A stretch of DNA of 64,000 bases, taken from contig CAMPVF010000007.1 in the NCBI GenBank assembly GCA_946997485.1, positions 1 to 64,000 of the forward strand, read 5' to 3'. Under the pieces are notes generated by a model, which was given only the letters and a program-made list of their open reading frames with translations, ran no database searches and was not told the DNA's origin. Shown here in pieces: positions 37,193 through 45,608 of this stretch. A program made the position numbers and the translations under genes. The stretch is from an uncultured Atopobium sp. Lineage in GTDB: Bacteria > Actinomycetota > Coriobacteriia > Coriobacteriales > Atopobiaceae. Each line of letters starts with the position of its first letter. Position 1 is the stretch's first letter.

Positions 37193-38431
37193 TTATTTTA
37201 GGTGAATGGTAATAGTTTTGACTTGAGTGTACAATTGCGTTTTCCAGCCGCGCATACTATATTCCTCAACGTGGTCGGGATGGTTATAGTGCGCACAAGA
37301 ACTCGGTATCATAAGTACGCCTTTCCCCGTGCTCATAGGAATTGTCTGATACGTACTTCGTGTAAATGTGCTGCCGTGATGTGCTGCCTGCAGATAATCA
37401 ATTACTCCCAACTCATTAAAACGAATATCGTCCAAATAGTTGTCACCCATCATAAAGATAGAAGGTTTACCCGTATACAGCATACAACTACTACCTTCAT
37501 GAGCTGCCTGAATACCCGTTTCGTTATACGTTGGATTATCTGCAAGAAATAGCGTAATAAACCCCGATGCTATATGCTGCACAACTGGCTTCGTAAGCAT
37601 ATACAGTTGATGATTCTTTGCAAACGTGCGATATATTTTCCGCAGAGTAAGCGATGCTAAACTCAGTACGTTGCTATTAATGATAAGTTTTGTTGCACGC
37701 AGCTGCTCTATATACCGTAAAAAGTAATTATAGTGATCCATGTGTCGGTGAGAAATTGCAAGCCACTGCAAACAGGATGTATCAAGCTTAAAATGTTTAC
37801 CAGCATTCCCTTTTAAAAATGAGGGCGTGTATCCCATATCATACATGAGTACAGGCTTTTGTTGCACATTTAGAAAGCCTGATGCAAGCCCTTCACCGGA
37901 TGAAAAAACCGAAAACGCATCTACTTGCTGTGCGCTATCTGCAGCCATAAATTCATCTTTTAGTGACGGCGCACAAAGCGGCGTGCGCGCTAATGTATAC
38001 AGATACTCATTATCTTCTTCTGAAACAAGCAAATACGAATACACTTCGAGGTTGTCACCAATAAGTGCATAGGCAAACCCGTCTGTTTGTAACAGCACCT
38101 CCAGGTGCTCTGGATTAAACACCTCACTATATTGTGCCTGTAGGCGAATGCGGTATACATGATTCTTTTGTAGCTGTGTATCCTTAAGTACTAGAAAATA
38201 AGGCTGCAGCGCATTCCATATAGGTGCCGCGTTTGCTTCTTCGCTTGTAGCCGACTTATCAATTAAGGTTTGATTTTTAGTAGAAGATGGCGAGCATGCC
38301 TCTTTACCTGTGTAAACGCGACCTGTGTAAACGCAACGTGTGTAAACGCAACGTGGAATACAATCTACGAAAACAACGCGGTCTTCCCGTGTTACCACAT
38401 GTATCAGGTAGTCTACATCAGTAAATACCAT
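37193..38431 (-). CDS. Metallo-beta-lactamase-fold hydrolase
   Basis: A 412-residue protein. The MBL metal-binding motif is SHRHMDHYN (form HxHxDH) and a second is LQAAHHGST; MMGDNYLDD and a late histidine region complete the pattern. The long N-terminal part (about 1-190) is unlike the MBL core and unknown. The start is the ATG at 38431 with AGAGAGG upstream; an earlier start 16 codons upstream has none. A 15-base tandem repeat encodes CVYTR-CVYTG-RVYTG near residues 28-42. The protein shares an operon with PTS and GH4 genes. ComEC-like MBL domains have a similar AHHGS motif, but there is no membrane part here. Confidence 0.75.
   Translation of the reverse strand: MVFTDVDYLIHVVTREDRVVFVDCIPRCVYTRCVYTGRVYTGKEACSPSSTKNQTLIDKSATSEEANAAPIWNALQPYFLVLKDTQLQKNHVYRIRLQAQYSEVFNPEHLEVLLQTDGFAYALIGDNLEVYSYLLVSEEDNEYLYTLARTPLCAPSLKDEFMAADSAQQVDAFSVFSSGEGLASGFLNVQQKPVLMYDMGYTPSFLKGNAGKHFKLDTSCLQWLAISHRHMDHYNYFLRYIEQLRATKLIINSNVLSLASLTLRKIYRTFAKNHQLYMLTKPVVQHIASGFITLFLADNPTYNETGIQAAHEGSSCMLYTGKPSIFMMGDNYLDDIRFNELGVIDYLQAAHHGSTFTRSTYQTIPMSTGKGVLMIPSSCAHYNHPDHVEEYSMRGWKTQLYTQVKTITIHLK
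38306..38350. repeat. In-frame 15-bp tandem repeat (3 units)
   Basis: ACCTGTGTAAACGCG, ACCTGTGTAAACGCA and ACGTGTGTAAACGCA run in tandem inside the MBL gene. A unit change adds or removes five residues without a frameshift. Confidence 0.9.
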
Positions 38432-38532
38432 ACTCGCCTCTCTTGCTACTACTTGCATCAATGCATAATACATGAACAATGCAGGATACGAACGTTCGTT
38501 ATGTATGCGCGTTCGTTATGTATGCGTGTCCA

Positions 38533-39861
38533 CTATGAGAGTTGCGGCCAATACTCTTTATTAGCGACAATCATATCGTCAAGCACTGCTTTTGCACGAT
38601 TTGCCGATGGAGTTGTCAAATTCATGGTAAATGCTTGTAGCACCTTCATATATGACTTCTCGAAATAACCATCTACAAGTAACTGTTCAGCTGCATTTTG
38701 ACCTTCCATCATACCTTTATGGAAATTAGGAATAGGCTCACGCAAGGCAACTGGTTCTACGCCAACAGCGCTAATATACGCAGGCACTTCAACAACAGCG
38801 TCTGGTCTAAAGTTAGGAATAGCTCCATTATTAGCAACAAGAACTATGAATCGCTTGCGTAAATTGTGCAAAATTGAAACAGCCATATCAACAATGTAAT
38901 TACCATGCTCGCCAAAATTAAACGTTAGAATTTCACCTTTGTCGTGATGGCGAATCTTGTATGCCATTTCCTGCGTGTGCTTAAGCCGGCCATCCATGAT
39001 CATATTTGCACGCGTATAATTTGGATCGGCATGACTCACCTTATCATCAGGGAATAAATAGTACTCAAGGTAATTGTTTGGTAGAGCATCGGGGAAAAAC
39101 TCAAGTTGTTTTCTAAGGTTATCCCACGCTTCTTGCCACGTAGTATCACCTGCATTAAAGTCGGCTACCTGCATACCTTTTTCTTTTATCTTCTTGATAA
39201 TTTCTGGCATAACATCGCAACCACGAGCATTATCATAGATTGAGCGATACCAACCAAAATGATTGAGCCCGTAATATGTTGGAGTCCAGTTTGAACGATC
39301 GTAACCAAAGTTGTCACAAATGGTTTCCTCAATAGAAATAGTCATATCGCATGCACAAATCATACGGATATGAGGGTAAACGCGCCTGACACACTCCGAA
39401 ACAATAGACTCCGGATTAGTGTAATTTAAAATCCATGCCGAAGGTGCGTATTTTTGAATAAAGCCAATAAGCTCAAGCATAGGTCCAATAGTGCGCAAAC
39501 CATATGCAAATCCACCCATACCGCAGGTTTCTTGTCCAACACAACCATGTTTTAACGGAATTTTTTCATCTTTTTCGCGCATCGCAAAGCTGCCAACACG
39601 TATTTGCGAAAAAACAAAGTCGCAGTTAGTAAATGCTTCTTTAGGATCGAGGGTTTGCGTTAACTTAATTTCACTACGCCCCTCCTGCTCAAGCATATAA
39701 TTGATAATAACGTACATGTCGTCGTTTTTTTGCTGGTCGACATCATATAAAACAAGTTCTGCTAAGGGGAAAAGTTTTTGTTGCGCAAGCATCGACTTTA
39801 CAATACCAGGGGTATACGTGCTACCGCCACCAGCTATAGTTACTTTAAGACTGTCTTTCAT
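38533..39861 (-). CDS. GH4 6-phospho-alpha-glucosidase
   Basis: A 442-residue NAD- and metal-dependent glycosidase that splits 6-phospho-glycosides delivered by the PTS. The NAD motif VTIAGGGSTYTPG is at the N terminus. ILNYTNPESI, CDMTISIEE and YGLNHFGWY hold the metal and catalytic residues (the Cys-Asp before MT and the GLNH His). The CDMT segment is more like 6-phospho-alpha-glucosidases than the beta enzymes, but this is a close call. The start is the ATG at 39861 with AAGGAG eight bases upstream. It is the first gene of the PTS operon, with a good promoter upstream, and divergent from the RpiR regulator. Confidence 0.92.
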   Translation of the reverse strand: MKDSLKVTIAGGGSTYTPGIVKSMLAQQKLFPLAELVLYDVDQQKNDDMYVIINYMLEQEGRSEIKLTQTLDPKEAFTNCDFVFSQIRVGSFAMREKDEKIPLKHGCVGQETCGMGGFAYGLRTIGPMLELIGFIQKYAPSAWILNYTNPESIVSECVRRVYPHIRMICACDMTISIEETICDNFGYDRSNWTPTYYGLNHFGWYRSIYDNARGCDVMPEIIKKIKEKGMQVADFNAGDTTWQEAWDNLRKQLEFFPDALPNNYLEYYLFPDDKVSHADPNYTRANMIMDGRLKHTQEMAYKIRHHDKGEILTFNFGEHGNYIVDMAVSILHNLRKRFIVLVANNGAIPNFRPDAVVEVPAYISAVGVEPVALREPIPNFHKGMMEGQNAAEQLLVDGYFEKSYMKVLQAFTMNLTTPSANRAKAVLDDMIVANKEYWPQLS

Positions 39862-40177
39862 ATGCCACACTCCTTCAAACTTGCATGATTAACAGCACCT
39901 ATTCTCACAGTATGACTTTTGTATAAAAATTGCTATTGTAATCGGCAAGTAAGGTTACGCTTTATCGCTCTGATTGCTTTTTCATGTTGTAAAATAGTTT
40001 TCACGATGCACCTCTACTTAAACGATGCTAAAACCACGTTCTAAGTGGCTTAACACAAGAGCAATGCAAAGAAGGGAAATGTTTGCAGCACATCGCACAA
40101 TTCAAACCGCACAATTCCAGTACGTATGCCAATTATTACATGGCAATATCTGCACGCCTACTTCTTAAGGATTATCT
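39862..40177. other. Divergent control region between the GH4 operon and rpiR-like gene
   Basis: A 316-base, mostly AT-rich gap. It holds the GH4 promoter (39920-39948) and an imperfect palindrome TGTAAAA-TAG-TTTTCAC near 39988-40004, which might bind the RpiR-family protein. The part near the regulator (about 40080-40140) has a short repeat, CGCACAATTC(A/C), occurring twice. No gene is seen. Confidence 0.6.
39920..39948 (-). promoter_or_regulatory. Promoter of the GH4/PTS operon
   Basis: Minus-strand TTGCCG (39943-39948) and TATACA (39920-39925) are separated by exactly 17 bases, 59 bases upstream of the GH4 ATG. Both boxes are close to the sigma-70/HrdB consensus. Confidence 0.7.
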
Positions 40178-40960
40178 ATGAGTATTGAAGAGAAAATAAA
40201 CCAATTGCGAGCACTTTCTCAAACTGAATACAATATTGCTCAATATATTGTTCTTAATAAACAAGCCGTCGCACAGATGTCATGTACACAACTTGCACAA
40301 CGCACCTTTTCTTCGGCTGCAAGTATCACACGCCTATCAAAAAAGTTAAAATTTACAGGTTTTAACGAGTTACGTTTTGCACTCAAAGAAGAGCTTAAAT
40401 CTACTGATAATTGCTCAAATCAAAGCTTAGATAAGCTTCATCAGGATATTACCAAGACAATCGAGTTGGTAAAAAATACTAACATTGCATCAGTATGTAG
40501 AATCATCCAAACATGCAAGCGTGTTTTTATCTTTGGTAGTGATTGGGGCGAACGTAATGCGTGTACATTGTTTGTTCGCAATTTCATGTGTATTGGCATG
40601 TACATAATTTTTGTTCCATCCATCACCGAATTGAAATGGGTAGAAAAAACGCTTACGCAAGATGACTGCGTTATTATTGTTTCGTTTAGCGGAGAAGATG
40701 TAGAAATTGTACCATTGGCTAAAACAATTCAGCTTAAAACGAACAATCTGATTACCATTACACCACTATCGCAAAATCAATTAGCTGCAGTTACGCCACA
40801 TAACGTGTACTACAGTTATTCCGATCTTAAAGTAATAACAAGTAACAACAATGACGATTACAATATGTTTACTACGCTTTATATTGTTCTCGACGCTATC
40901 TTTCGTTTTTATTTAGACAATTATTATCACGGGAACAATGCGACGCAACCAAATCAATAA
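40178..40960 (+). CDS. RpiR-family transcriptional regulator (HTH + SIS)
   Basis: A 260-residue DNA-binding protein. The N-terminal HTH_6 region (about 1-75; LSQTEYNIAQYIVLN, then FSSAASITRLSKKLKFTGFNELRFAL) is followed by a SIS phosphosugar-binding domain (about 100-235, with FGSDWGERNA and VIIVSFSGEDVE). TAAGGA precedes the ATG. It is transcribed divergently from the GH4/PTS operon and most likely senses the phosphorylated sugar that operon produces. The operon therefore seems to have two regulators, this one at initiation and the PRD protein at termination. Confidence 0.92.
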   Translation: MSIEEKINQLRALSQTEYNIAQYIVLNKQAVAQMSCTQLAQRTFSSAASITRLSKKLKFTGFNELRFALKEELKSTDNCSNQSLDKLHQDITKTIELVKNTNIASVCRIIQTCKRVFIFGSDWGERNACTLFVRNFMCIGMYIIFVPSITELKWVEKTLTQDDCVIIVSFSGEDVEIVPLAKTIQLKTNNLITITPLSQNQLAAVTPHNVYYSYSDLKVITSNNNDDYNMFTTLYIVLDAIFRFYLDNYYHGNNATQPNQ

Positions 40961-40994
40961 CATCAAATAAAAGGTATGGTAATGGCAGAGCGGT

Positions 40995-41019
40995 CGCTGC
41001 CTCGCGAGTTTTGCAAAAC
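40995..41019. repeat. 25-bp module CGCTGCCTCGCGAG-TTTTGCAAAAC, second copy
   Basis: This matches 24 of 25 bases at 32462-32486. It is located just beyond the stop of the RpiR gene and before a strong terminator. Confidence 0.75.
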
Positions 41020-41051
41020 ACCACAGCACGCCCACACTGCGAGCGTGCAAC

Positions 41052-41089
41052 AAAAAAAGCTGGTAGCGAACGTATCGCTACCAGCTTTT
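41052..41089. terminator. Bidirectional intrinsic terminator
   Basis: AAAGCTGGTAGCGA pairs perfectly with TCGCTACCAGCTTT around a 5-base loop, with an A-run on the left and TTTT on the right. It lies between the convergent rpiR-like and ketopantoate-reductase-like genes. A further copy of CTACCAGCTTT follows at about 41103. Confidence 0.9.
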
Positions 41090-41172
41090 GGGTACTAACA
41101 ACTACCAGCTTTCAGGCGCCCGCGCGCAAACCCGCGCAAAACGACGCCCCAACGCCTACTTGCACAAGCACA

Positions 41173-42099
41173 CTACTTGGTAATCTTAAGAATGTGCTCT
41201 TTTGCGTGAATGAGGTCGGTAATCATCTGGCAGTACGGAGTATCAATACCGAGCTTCTTACCCCTGCGTGCAACAGCACCGTTAATAAAGTCAATCTCAG
41301 TTAAGCGGTGATTTTGTACAAGGTCCTGATGCATTGACGGATAGTGAGGAGCTGCAATCTCAGACACGTGCATTACATAATCAACAATTTCTTTTTCGTT
41401 AAGCTTAATGCCCGATGCAATACCAACTTCGCAGAACTCGTGAATAATGCAGCGTACCGTGTGGAGCGCGTCTTCGGTAGCAAAGAACTCACCAATAGTG
41501 CAGTCGCACAATGCGCAGGTAGAGTTCATAGTACCGTTTACACATGCTTTACGCCAAATTGAAGGCAGAACGTCCTCGTCGTAAATAACGTTAAGGCCGG
41601 CTTTGTTCATAACGTCGACAATCTCGCGCGACGACTCAGCGCCGTTTTTGTCAAAGCTCTGCAGGTTAATGGTGCCTTTACCTTGCAAAATAGCAACGCC
41701 GGGGCCCTTCAAGCCTGCAGTCCAAACGGTAACACCCATAAGGATGTTTTCTTCTTTGATGTATTTGCGAATGGTGTCTTCGTGACCCAAGCCATTAAGC
41801 AGGCACAATACCTTTGTGTGTGCGCCAATAATTTGCTTGATGTCCTCAAGCATGCTAGGCAGCTGCATAGCTTTGGTGAACAAAATAATAAAGTCGGCAA
41901 CGTCTTTTGCTTGCGTTGGCTTCATGATAGTCATAGGTACGTTGTCGGGTTCGTCACCAACAATGGTAAGACCATTTTTTTGAATGGCAGCAATGTGGTC
42001 TTCCCAGTTATCGAGCAAAACAACATCTTCGCCACTCTTTTGAAGCTGGTAACCAAAACGGCAACCCATAGCACCTGAGCCAGCAATATAAATACGCAT
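41173..42099 (-). CDS. Ketopantoate reductase family protein (PanE/ApbA-like)
   Basis: A 308-residue NADP-dependent 2-dehydropantoate 2-reductase-type protein. The Rossmann motif GSGAMGCRFGYQL is at residues 7-19, and FTKA (the family's Lys) and the C-terminal KACVNGTMNS and EIDFINGAV motifs are present. In pantothenate synthesis the enzyme reduces ketopantoate to pantoate. No panB or panC is nearby; it sits downstream of a PTS EIIC gene, so a role on another 2-keto substrate is possible. The start is the ATG at 42099 with GAAAGG upstream; the frame extends five codons further. Confidence 0.85.
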   Translation of the reverse strand: MRIYIAGSGAMGCRFGYQLQKSGEDVVLLDNWEDHIAAIQKNGLTIVGDEPDNVPMTIMKPTQAKDVADFIILFTKAMQLPSMLEDIKQIIGAHTKVLCLLNGLGHEDTIRKYIKEENILMGVTVWTAGLKGPGVAILQGKGTINLQSFDKNGAESSREIVDVMNKAGLNVIYDEDVLPSIWRKACVNGTMNSTCALCDCTIGEFFATEDALHTVRCIIHEFCEVGIASGIKLNEKEIVDYVMHVSEIAAPHYPSMHQDLVQNHRLTEIDFINGAVARRGKKLGIDTPYCQMITDLIHAKEHILKITK

Positions 42100-42251
42100 A
42101 GCAACACCTTTCATAAAATTTATACCCTAGTGAATGAGACACACTCGTCTCAAACCGCACGCAAAACCGTACGCAAAACCCCACGTTAAAGCGCAACAAA
42201 ACAAAGCTTGCAAATTGTGGTTATACAAATTGCAAGCTTATCGTGTGTGCA

Positions 42252-43340
42252 TTAACCCTTAAATGTAAAGAGGTCTTTTTTGTAAACGTGCAGTACGTCG
42301 CACAAAACTTTGTTAACAATAAAGCCAACAGCAAACGGAACAACAACCCAACCAATAAGAATTTGGATAATGTTTACGTTACCAACGTTTAACGCCGCAA
42401 GCGGGCTTACAAAACCAACTAAACCAAAACCAGACGAAGCTGGAGTTCCGCCCATTTCCCACAGAGGAATGGTGAGCGAAGAAATAGCAGCGGTAAGGGC
42501 TGCAGGAAGAGCCATAACAGGATTAGTCATAAAGTTTGGCATCATCATTTTCATAGCACCAAGTGCAACGGCAATAGGTACGCCGGGTTTGTTAACACGC
42601 GCGCACGCCCATACGAGCATAGCAGCACACGACGCAACACCCATACCAGCTGCTGCAGAAGCCATACCAGTAAGACCAATAGCAATACCAATAGCAACGG
42701 TAGAAAGCGGGCTAATAATAATGATGGCAAACGACGCTGCAATAAGAATGCACATCAGCCACGGCTGCAACGTAGTAAAGGTGTTAATAATTTGGCCGAT
42801 GAAGTTGGTGATTTGCGATACAAAAGGAAGGATTTTCCAACCAACGTACCCCATACCAGCACCAGCAATAATTGGGAGCAAAACAATGGTAAGCGAGCCA
42901 AGCTTATTACCAATTGCCTGAACAACTAACACGGTAAGCGCGGCACAAATCATAACGTTGATGATGTCGCCGATACCAAAAATTTGGAAGAGCGGAGCTG
43001 TTTTTTCGCCCACAGTAGCTGCAGGAACAAAACGCCACGCACCCGAACCAATAAACACGGCACCAGAAACTGTTGCCATTTGGATGGGGTTAAACTTAAA
43101 CTGATGCGCAATAAGAAAACCAGCCATAGCCGGTGTTAGGAACTGAAACGCAACAATTACGTGGAGGAACTCCATCAATGGAGCGCAATCGGGGAACGGT
43201 TTTAGGAACGTTGCCAAGATTGCGTTCGGGATAAGGGCGACAACGATAGCAATAGTTGTACCGTTGAGGATATTAAGAACAAACTGCCCGGCGTTTTTCT
43301 TACGCGCGTCGCTTTCGCCGGCACTTTTTACGTCAGCCAT
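42252..43340 (-). CDS. Stand-alone PTS EIIC-type permease (PTS_EIIC_2 family)
   Basis: A 362-residue membrane protein with about ten hydrophobic segments. It resembles the PTS EIIC family represented by PF13303 (FLTPAMAGFLIAHQFKFNP, GMASAAAGMGVASCAAML, GAMKMMMPNFMTNPVMALPA). It has no fused EIIA or EIIB and none is adjacent. Such proteins are often annotated as PTS sugar transporters, but their substrates are mostly unknown. AAAGGATG precedes the ATG. It is 152 bases upstream of the PanE-like gene on the same strand, so the pair may form an operon. Confidence 0.8.
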   Translation of the reverse strand: MADVKSAGESDARKKNAGQFVLNILNGTTIAIVVALIPNAILATFLKPFPDCAPLMEFLHVIVAFQFLTPAMAGFLIAHQFKFNPIQMATVSGAVFIGSGAWRFVPAATVGEKTAPLFQIFGIGDIINVMICAALTVLVVQAIGNKLGSLTIVLLPIIAGAGMGYVGWKILPFVSQITNFIGQIINTFTTLQPWLMCILIAASFAIIIISPLSTVAIGIAIGLTGMASAAAGMGVASCAAMLVWACARVNKPGVPIAVALGAMKMMMPNFMTNPVMALPAALTAAISSLTIPLWEMGGTPASSGFGLVGFVSPLAALNVGNVNIIQILIGWVVVPFAVGFIVNKVLCDVLHVYKKDLFTFKG

Positions 43341-43666
43341 GTGTGAGCATCCTTTCTATCGTTCGAATGGCTCCACGCACGCAATCGAACCGTTGGTGCA
43401 CGATTGTGAGCGTGATATAGCGCCATGGTACTCGATATAACATAGCGACAAAAGTATACGCCTTGCCCACTCAAAAAGAAAGCAATTATTAAACCTATGT
43501 TAACTTTTGAATAGAGGTACTGGTATGCATAATAGACGCACTGGTATGCACAACAACCACGCGGGGTGCGCATGCACTCAAGAGCACACGCGCACGTAAA
43601 CGCTCCACAAAGTGAGCACATACGCACCATCCACGGGTCCGCGCACTAACCAGTACGCTTACACAT
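43341..43666. other. Region upstream of the EIIC gene
   Basis: A 326-base gap between the M20 peptidase stop and the EIIC start. AT-rich sequence near 43430-43510 probably contains the EIIC promoter. A 21-bp direct repeat lies at 43510-43551. The remainder is GC-rich without a recognisable gene. Confidence 0.5.
43510..43551. repeat. 21-bp direct repeat, two tandem units
   Basis: AATAGAGGTACTGGTATGCA(T) and AATAGACGCACTGGTATGCA(C) stand in tandem and match at 18 of 21 positions. ACTGGTATGCA is identical in both. Confidence 0.85.
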
Positions 43667-45079
43667 TTACAAATCCAGCGCCATAATACGCACAAGCGAA
43701 ACGATGTAAATCTCAAGTGCACGCTTAAATTGTTCAACAGAAAAGCCTTCATTAGCTGCGTGTTCGCCACCCAACCACGACGGCATGGGGAACGCAGGAT
43801 CGTTAGGGCCAAACGCGCCAGCCGCCTTAAAATGACGCGCATACGTGCCGCCGCCAATAGTAAAGGGCTTTGCCTCACGGCCAGTATACTCGTTATAGGT
43901 TGCTACCAGCGTTTTTATGCACTCGTTGTTGGGGTCGGTTAAGAACGGCACGAGCACCAAATCAACGTCCACCGTGCAGCCATACTTCGCGGCAAGGGTA
44001 GATACCTGCTCATAGAGCCACGCATCGGTAACCGACGACGGGTAGCGCGCGTCAATCGTTTGCCTAAACGCCTTGCCTTCGGTAAACACGCGGCCACCAA
44101 TGCAGGTAAGCGGGTCAAAAATTTCATCGGTTGCAGCAATCGTAAGCGTTGAACCATCGGTTGAGCCAAATACGCACTGCTCAAAGGCCAAAAATTGTTT
44201 TTCGGCTGGCGTGCCAATGTTATTATCAACCAAATAATCAACCACAAGGCCAATAGCATTAATGCCCGACTGCGGCGTTGACGCGTGCGCACTTACACCG
44301 TGCCCAATAACCTTTACCAGGCCGCCTCCTGCATCCTCAATATCAATGCGATCTCGTGGCTTAAGCGTGGAAATATCGGCCTTAACCAGCGCATATGCGT
44401 CCGATGCCACAGCGTTATCTGCCTGGCCACCGCACAGTTCAACAATAGTATCTGCAATATCAGCCGTGCGAATAGATGCCGAAAAACCGCCCTTTTCGCC
44501 GCATACCAGCGGAAACGACGAATCGGGTGTAAAGCAAAACTCGGGCTGCTCAAAGTTTTTAACGTACCATTCCACATCTGCCATGTCAGTTTCTTCGTTA
44601 TTACCAATAATGCAGCGCAAGGTGTAGGGATACTTCTTCCCCGTGGCTTCTACCTGCTCTTTTAGGAATTTTGCTGCATACATTTCAAGCACAAACGGCC
44701 CTTTGTCGTCGAGCACGCCACGGCCAATAAGATAGCCGTCTTTATGCGTAACAGCAAACGGCTCATATTCCCAGCCAGAGCCTTCGGCAACAACGTCGGT
44801 GTGACCAATAACAGCAATTTGCTTGTCTTGCTCGCCCGCTAAATCGGCGTATGCAATGCGACCGTCGCAATTGTGCACGTCAAGCCCTATGCGCTTTGCA
44901 AGATTCATACCCGCTTCAAGCGCCTTAAACGGTCCAGGGCCATACGGCATACCAGGCTGCGCATGCTCAAGGTCCTCAACGGAGCGAATTTTTACCATTG
45001 TTGTAATGTCTTCAACAATGGCGTCCCAATTTGCTTCAACAAACTCGTGAGCGGTTTCTTTAAGCTGCTTATCTGTCAT
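43667..45079 (-). CDS. M20-family dipeptidase (PepV/Sapep type)
   Basis: A 470-residue cytoplasmic zinc/manganese dipeptidase that hydrolyses dipeptides. The metal and catalytic motifs are visible: GHTDVVAEG, RGVLDDKGP, NNEETD, and a C-terminal GGGTYARHF. A lid domain with GHGVSAHAS separates the two halves of the catalytic domain. Length matches PepV. The start is the ATG at 45079 with GAAAGGA upstream. It is divergent from purH. A role in peptide-based nutrition, together with the proline iminopeptidase, would suit a coriobacterium. Confidence 0.92.
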   Translation of the reverse strand: MTDKQLKETAHEFVEANWDAIVEDITTMVKIRSVEDLEHAQPGMPYGPGPFKALEAGMNLAKRIGLDVHNCDGRIAYADLAGEQDKQIAVIGHTDVVAEGSGWEYEPFAVTHKDGYLIGRGVLDDKGPFVLEMYAAKFLKEQVEATGKKYPYTLRCIIGNNEETDMADVEWYVKNFEQPEFCFTPDSSFPLVCGEKGGFSASIRTADIADTIVELCGGQADNAVASDAYALVKADISTLKPRDRIDIEDAGGGLVKVIGHGVSAHASTPQSGINAIGLVVDYLVDNNIGTPAEKQFLAFEQCVFGSTDGSTLTIAATDEIFDPLTCIGGRVFTEGKAFRQTIDARYPSSVTDAWLYEQVSTLAAKYGCTVDVDLVLVPFLTDPNNECIKTLVATYNEYTGREAKPFTIGGGTYARHFKAAGAFGPNDPAFPMPSWLGGEHAANEGFSVEQFKRALEIYIVSLVRIMALDL

Positions 45080-45608
45080 AGAGCGTCCTTTCAACGTACA
45101 ACATGTACCTGCGTACCTATACCATAGCCTGTGGAAGGGCTTTTAACAAACGACACGGCCGAAACACCTGCGATCACTGCCGCTTGCGGCGCTGTGCATA
45201 CCGCTTATCGGTAACGTACACAAGCTTTCCATGGAGTGTGGTGGTGCAGGCGGGGCAGTCGGTTTGCGGGCAGCGGACTGCTCGTGCGGACACAGAGCAT
45301 GCGACTGCACCTACGGGCGAAACAAACGCACACAATCGGGCTGGAACTCACACCCTCTGCCCAATAATTGCTACTTCGTTACAATTTGTCGTTGTATTTG
45401 TAAATCGTATATCAGCACGTTAAGGCTTTCTTACAATAGAGGTGCGGGGGTTGCGATACACCCGCACGGCGTGGTATGCGGCGTGGTATGCGGCGCGAAA
45501 GGCGCACGTCCGCAGCACGTATGCAGCACGTATGCAGCTACACGGCACGCAAGCAGCACGCACGCAGGCACACCGTCTTATGTCAAACGCACACAAGAAA
45601 GGGTTACC
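45080..45608. other. Long structured upstream region of purH
   Basis: A 529-base gap between divergent genes. GGTGCAG (45244) and CTGCACC (about 45304) close a region containing an inner hairpin GCAGTC/GACTGC and a GTGC/GCAT hairpin, which resembles a three-way junction. A second hairpin, GTGCGGG/CCCGCAC, lies at 45442-45467. TTGTCG and TATATC (16 bases apart, about 45386-45413) could be a promoter. From 45468 the DNA is built of 12-bp tandem repeats. I could not match it to a known purine or ZTP riboswitch consensus. Confidence 0.5.
45468..45540. repeat. Two sets of 12-bp tandem repeats in the purH leader
   Basis: GGCGTGGTATGC occurs twice in tandem (45468-45491) and is followed by a partial GGCGCG. 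GCAGCACGTATG occurs twice in tandem from about 45512. Related GCAGCACGCACG units continue toward the start codon. Confidence 0.85.

Noticed and set aside
45231..45608. Upstream extension of the purH frame by 126 codons
   Set aside because: The extension is Arg/Thr/His-rich low complexity produced by tandem repeats. The ATG at 45609 has a good ribosome-binding site and begins exactly at the conserved PurH N terminus.
45181..45608. ZTP, purine or THF riboswitch in the purH leader
   Set aside because: I looked for their conserved cores and did not find them. Only unspecific nested hairpins are visible, so it is described as structured but unnamed.
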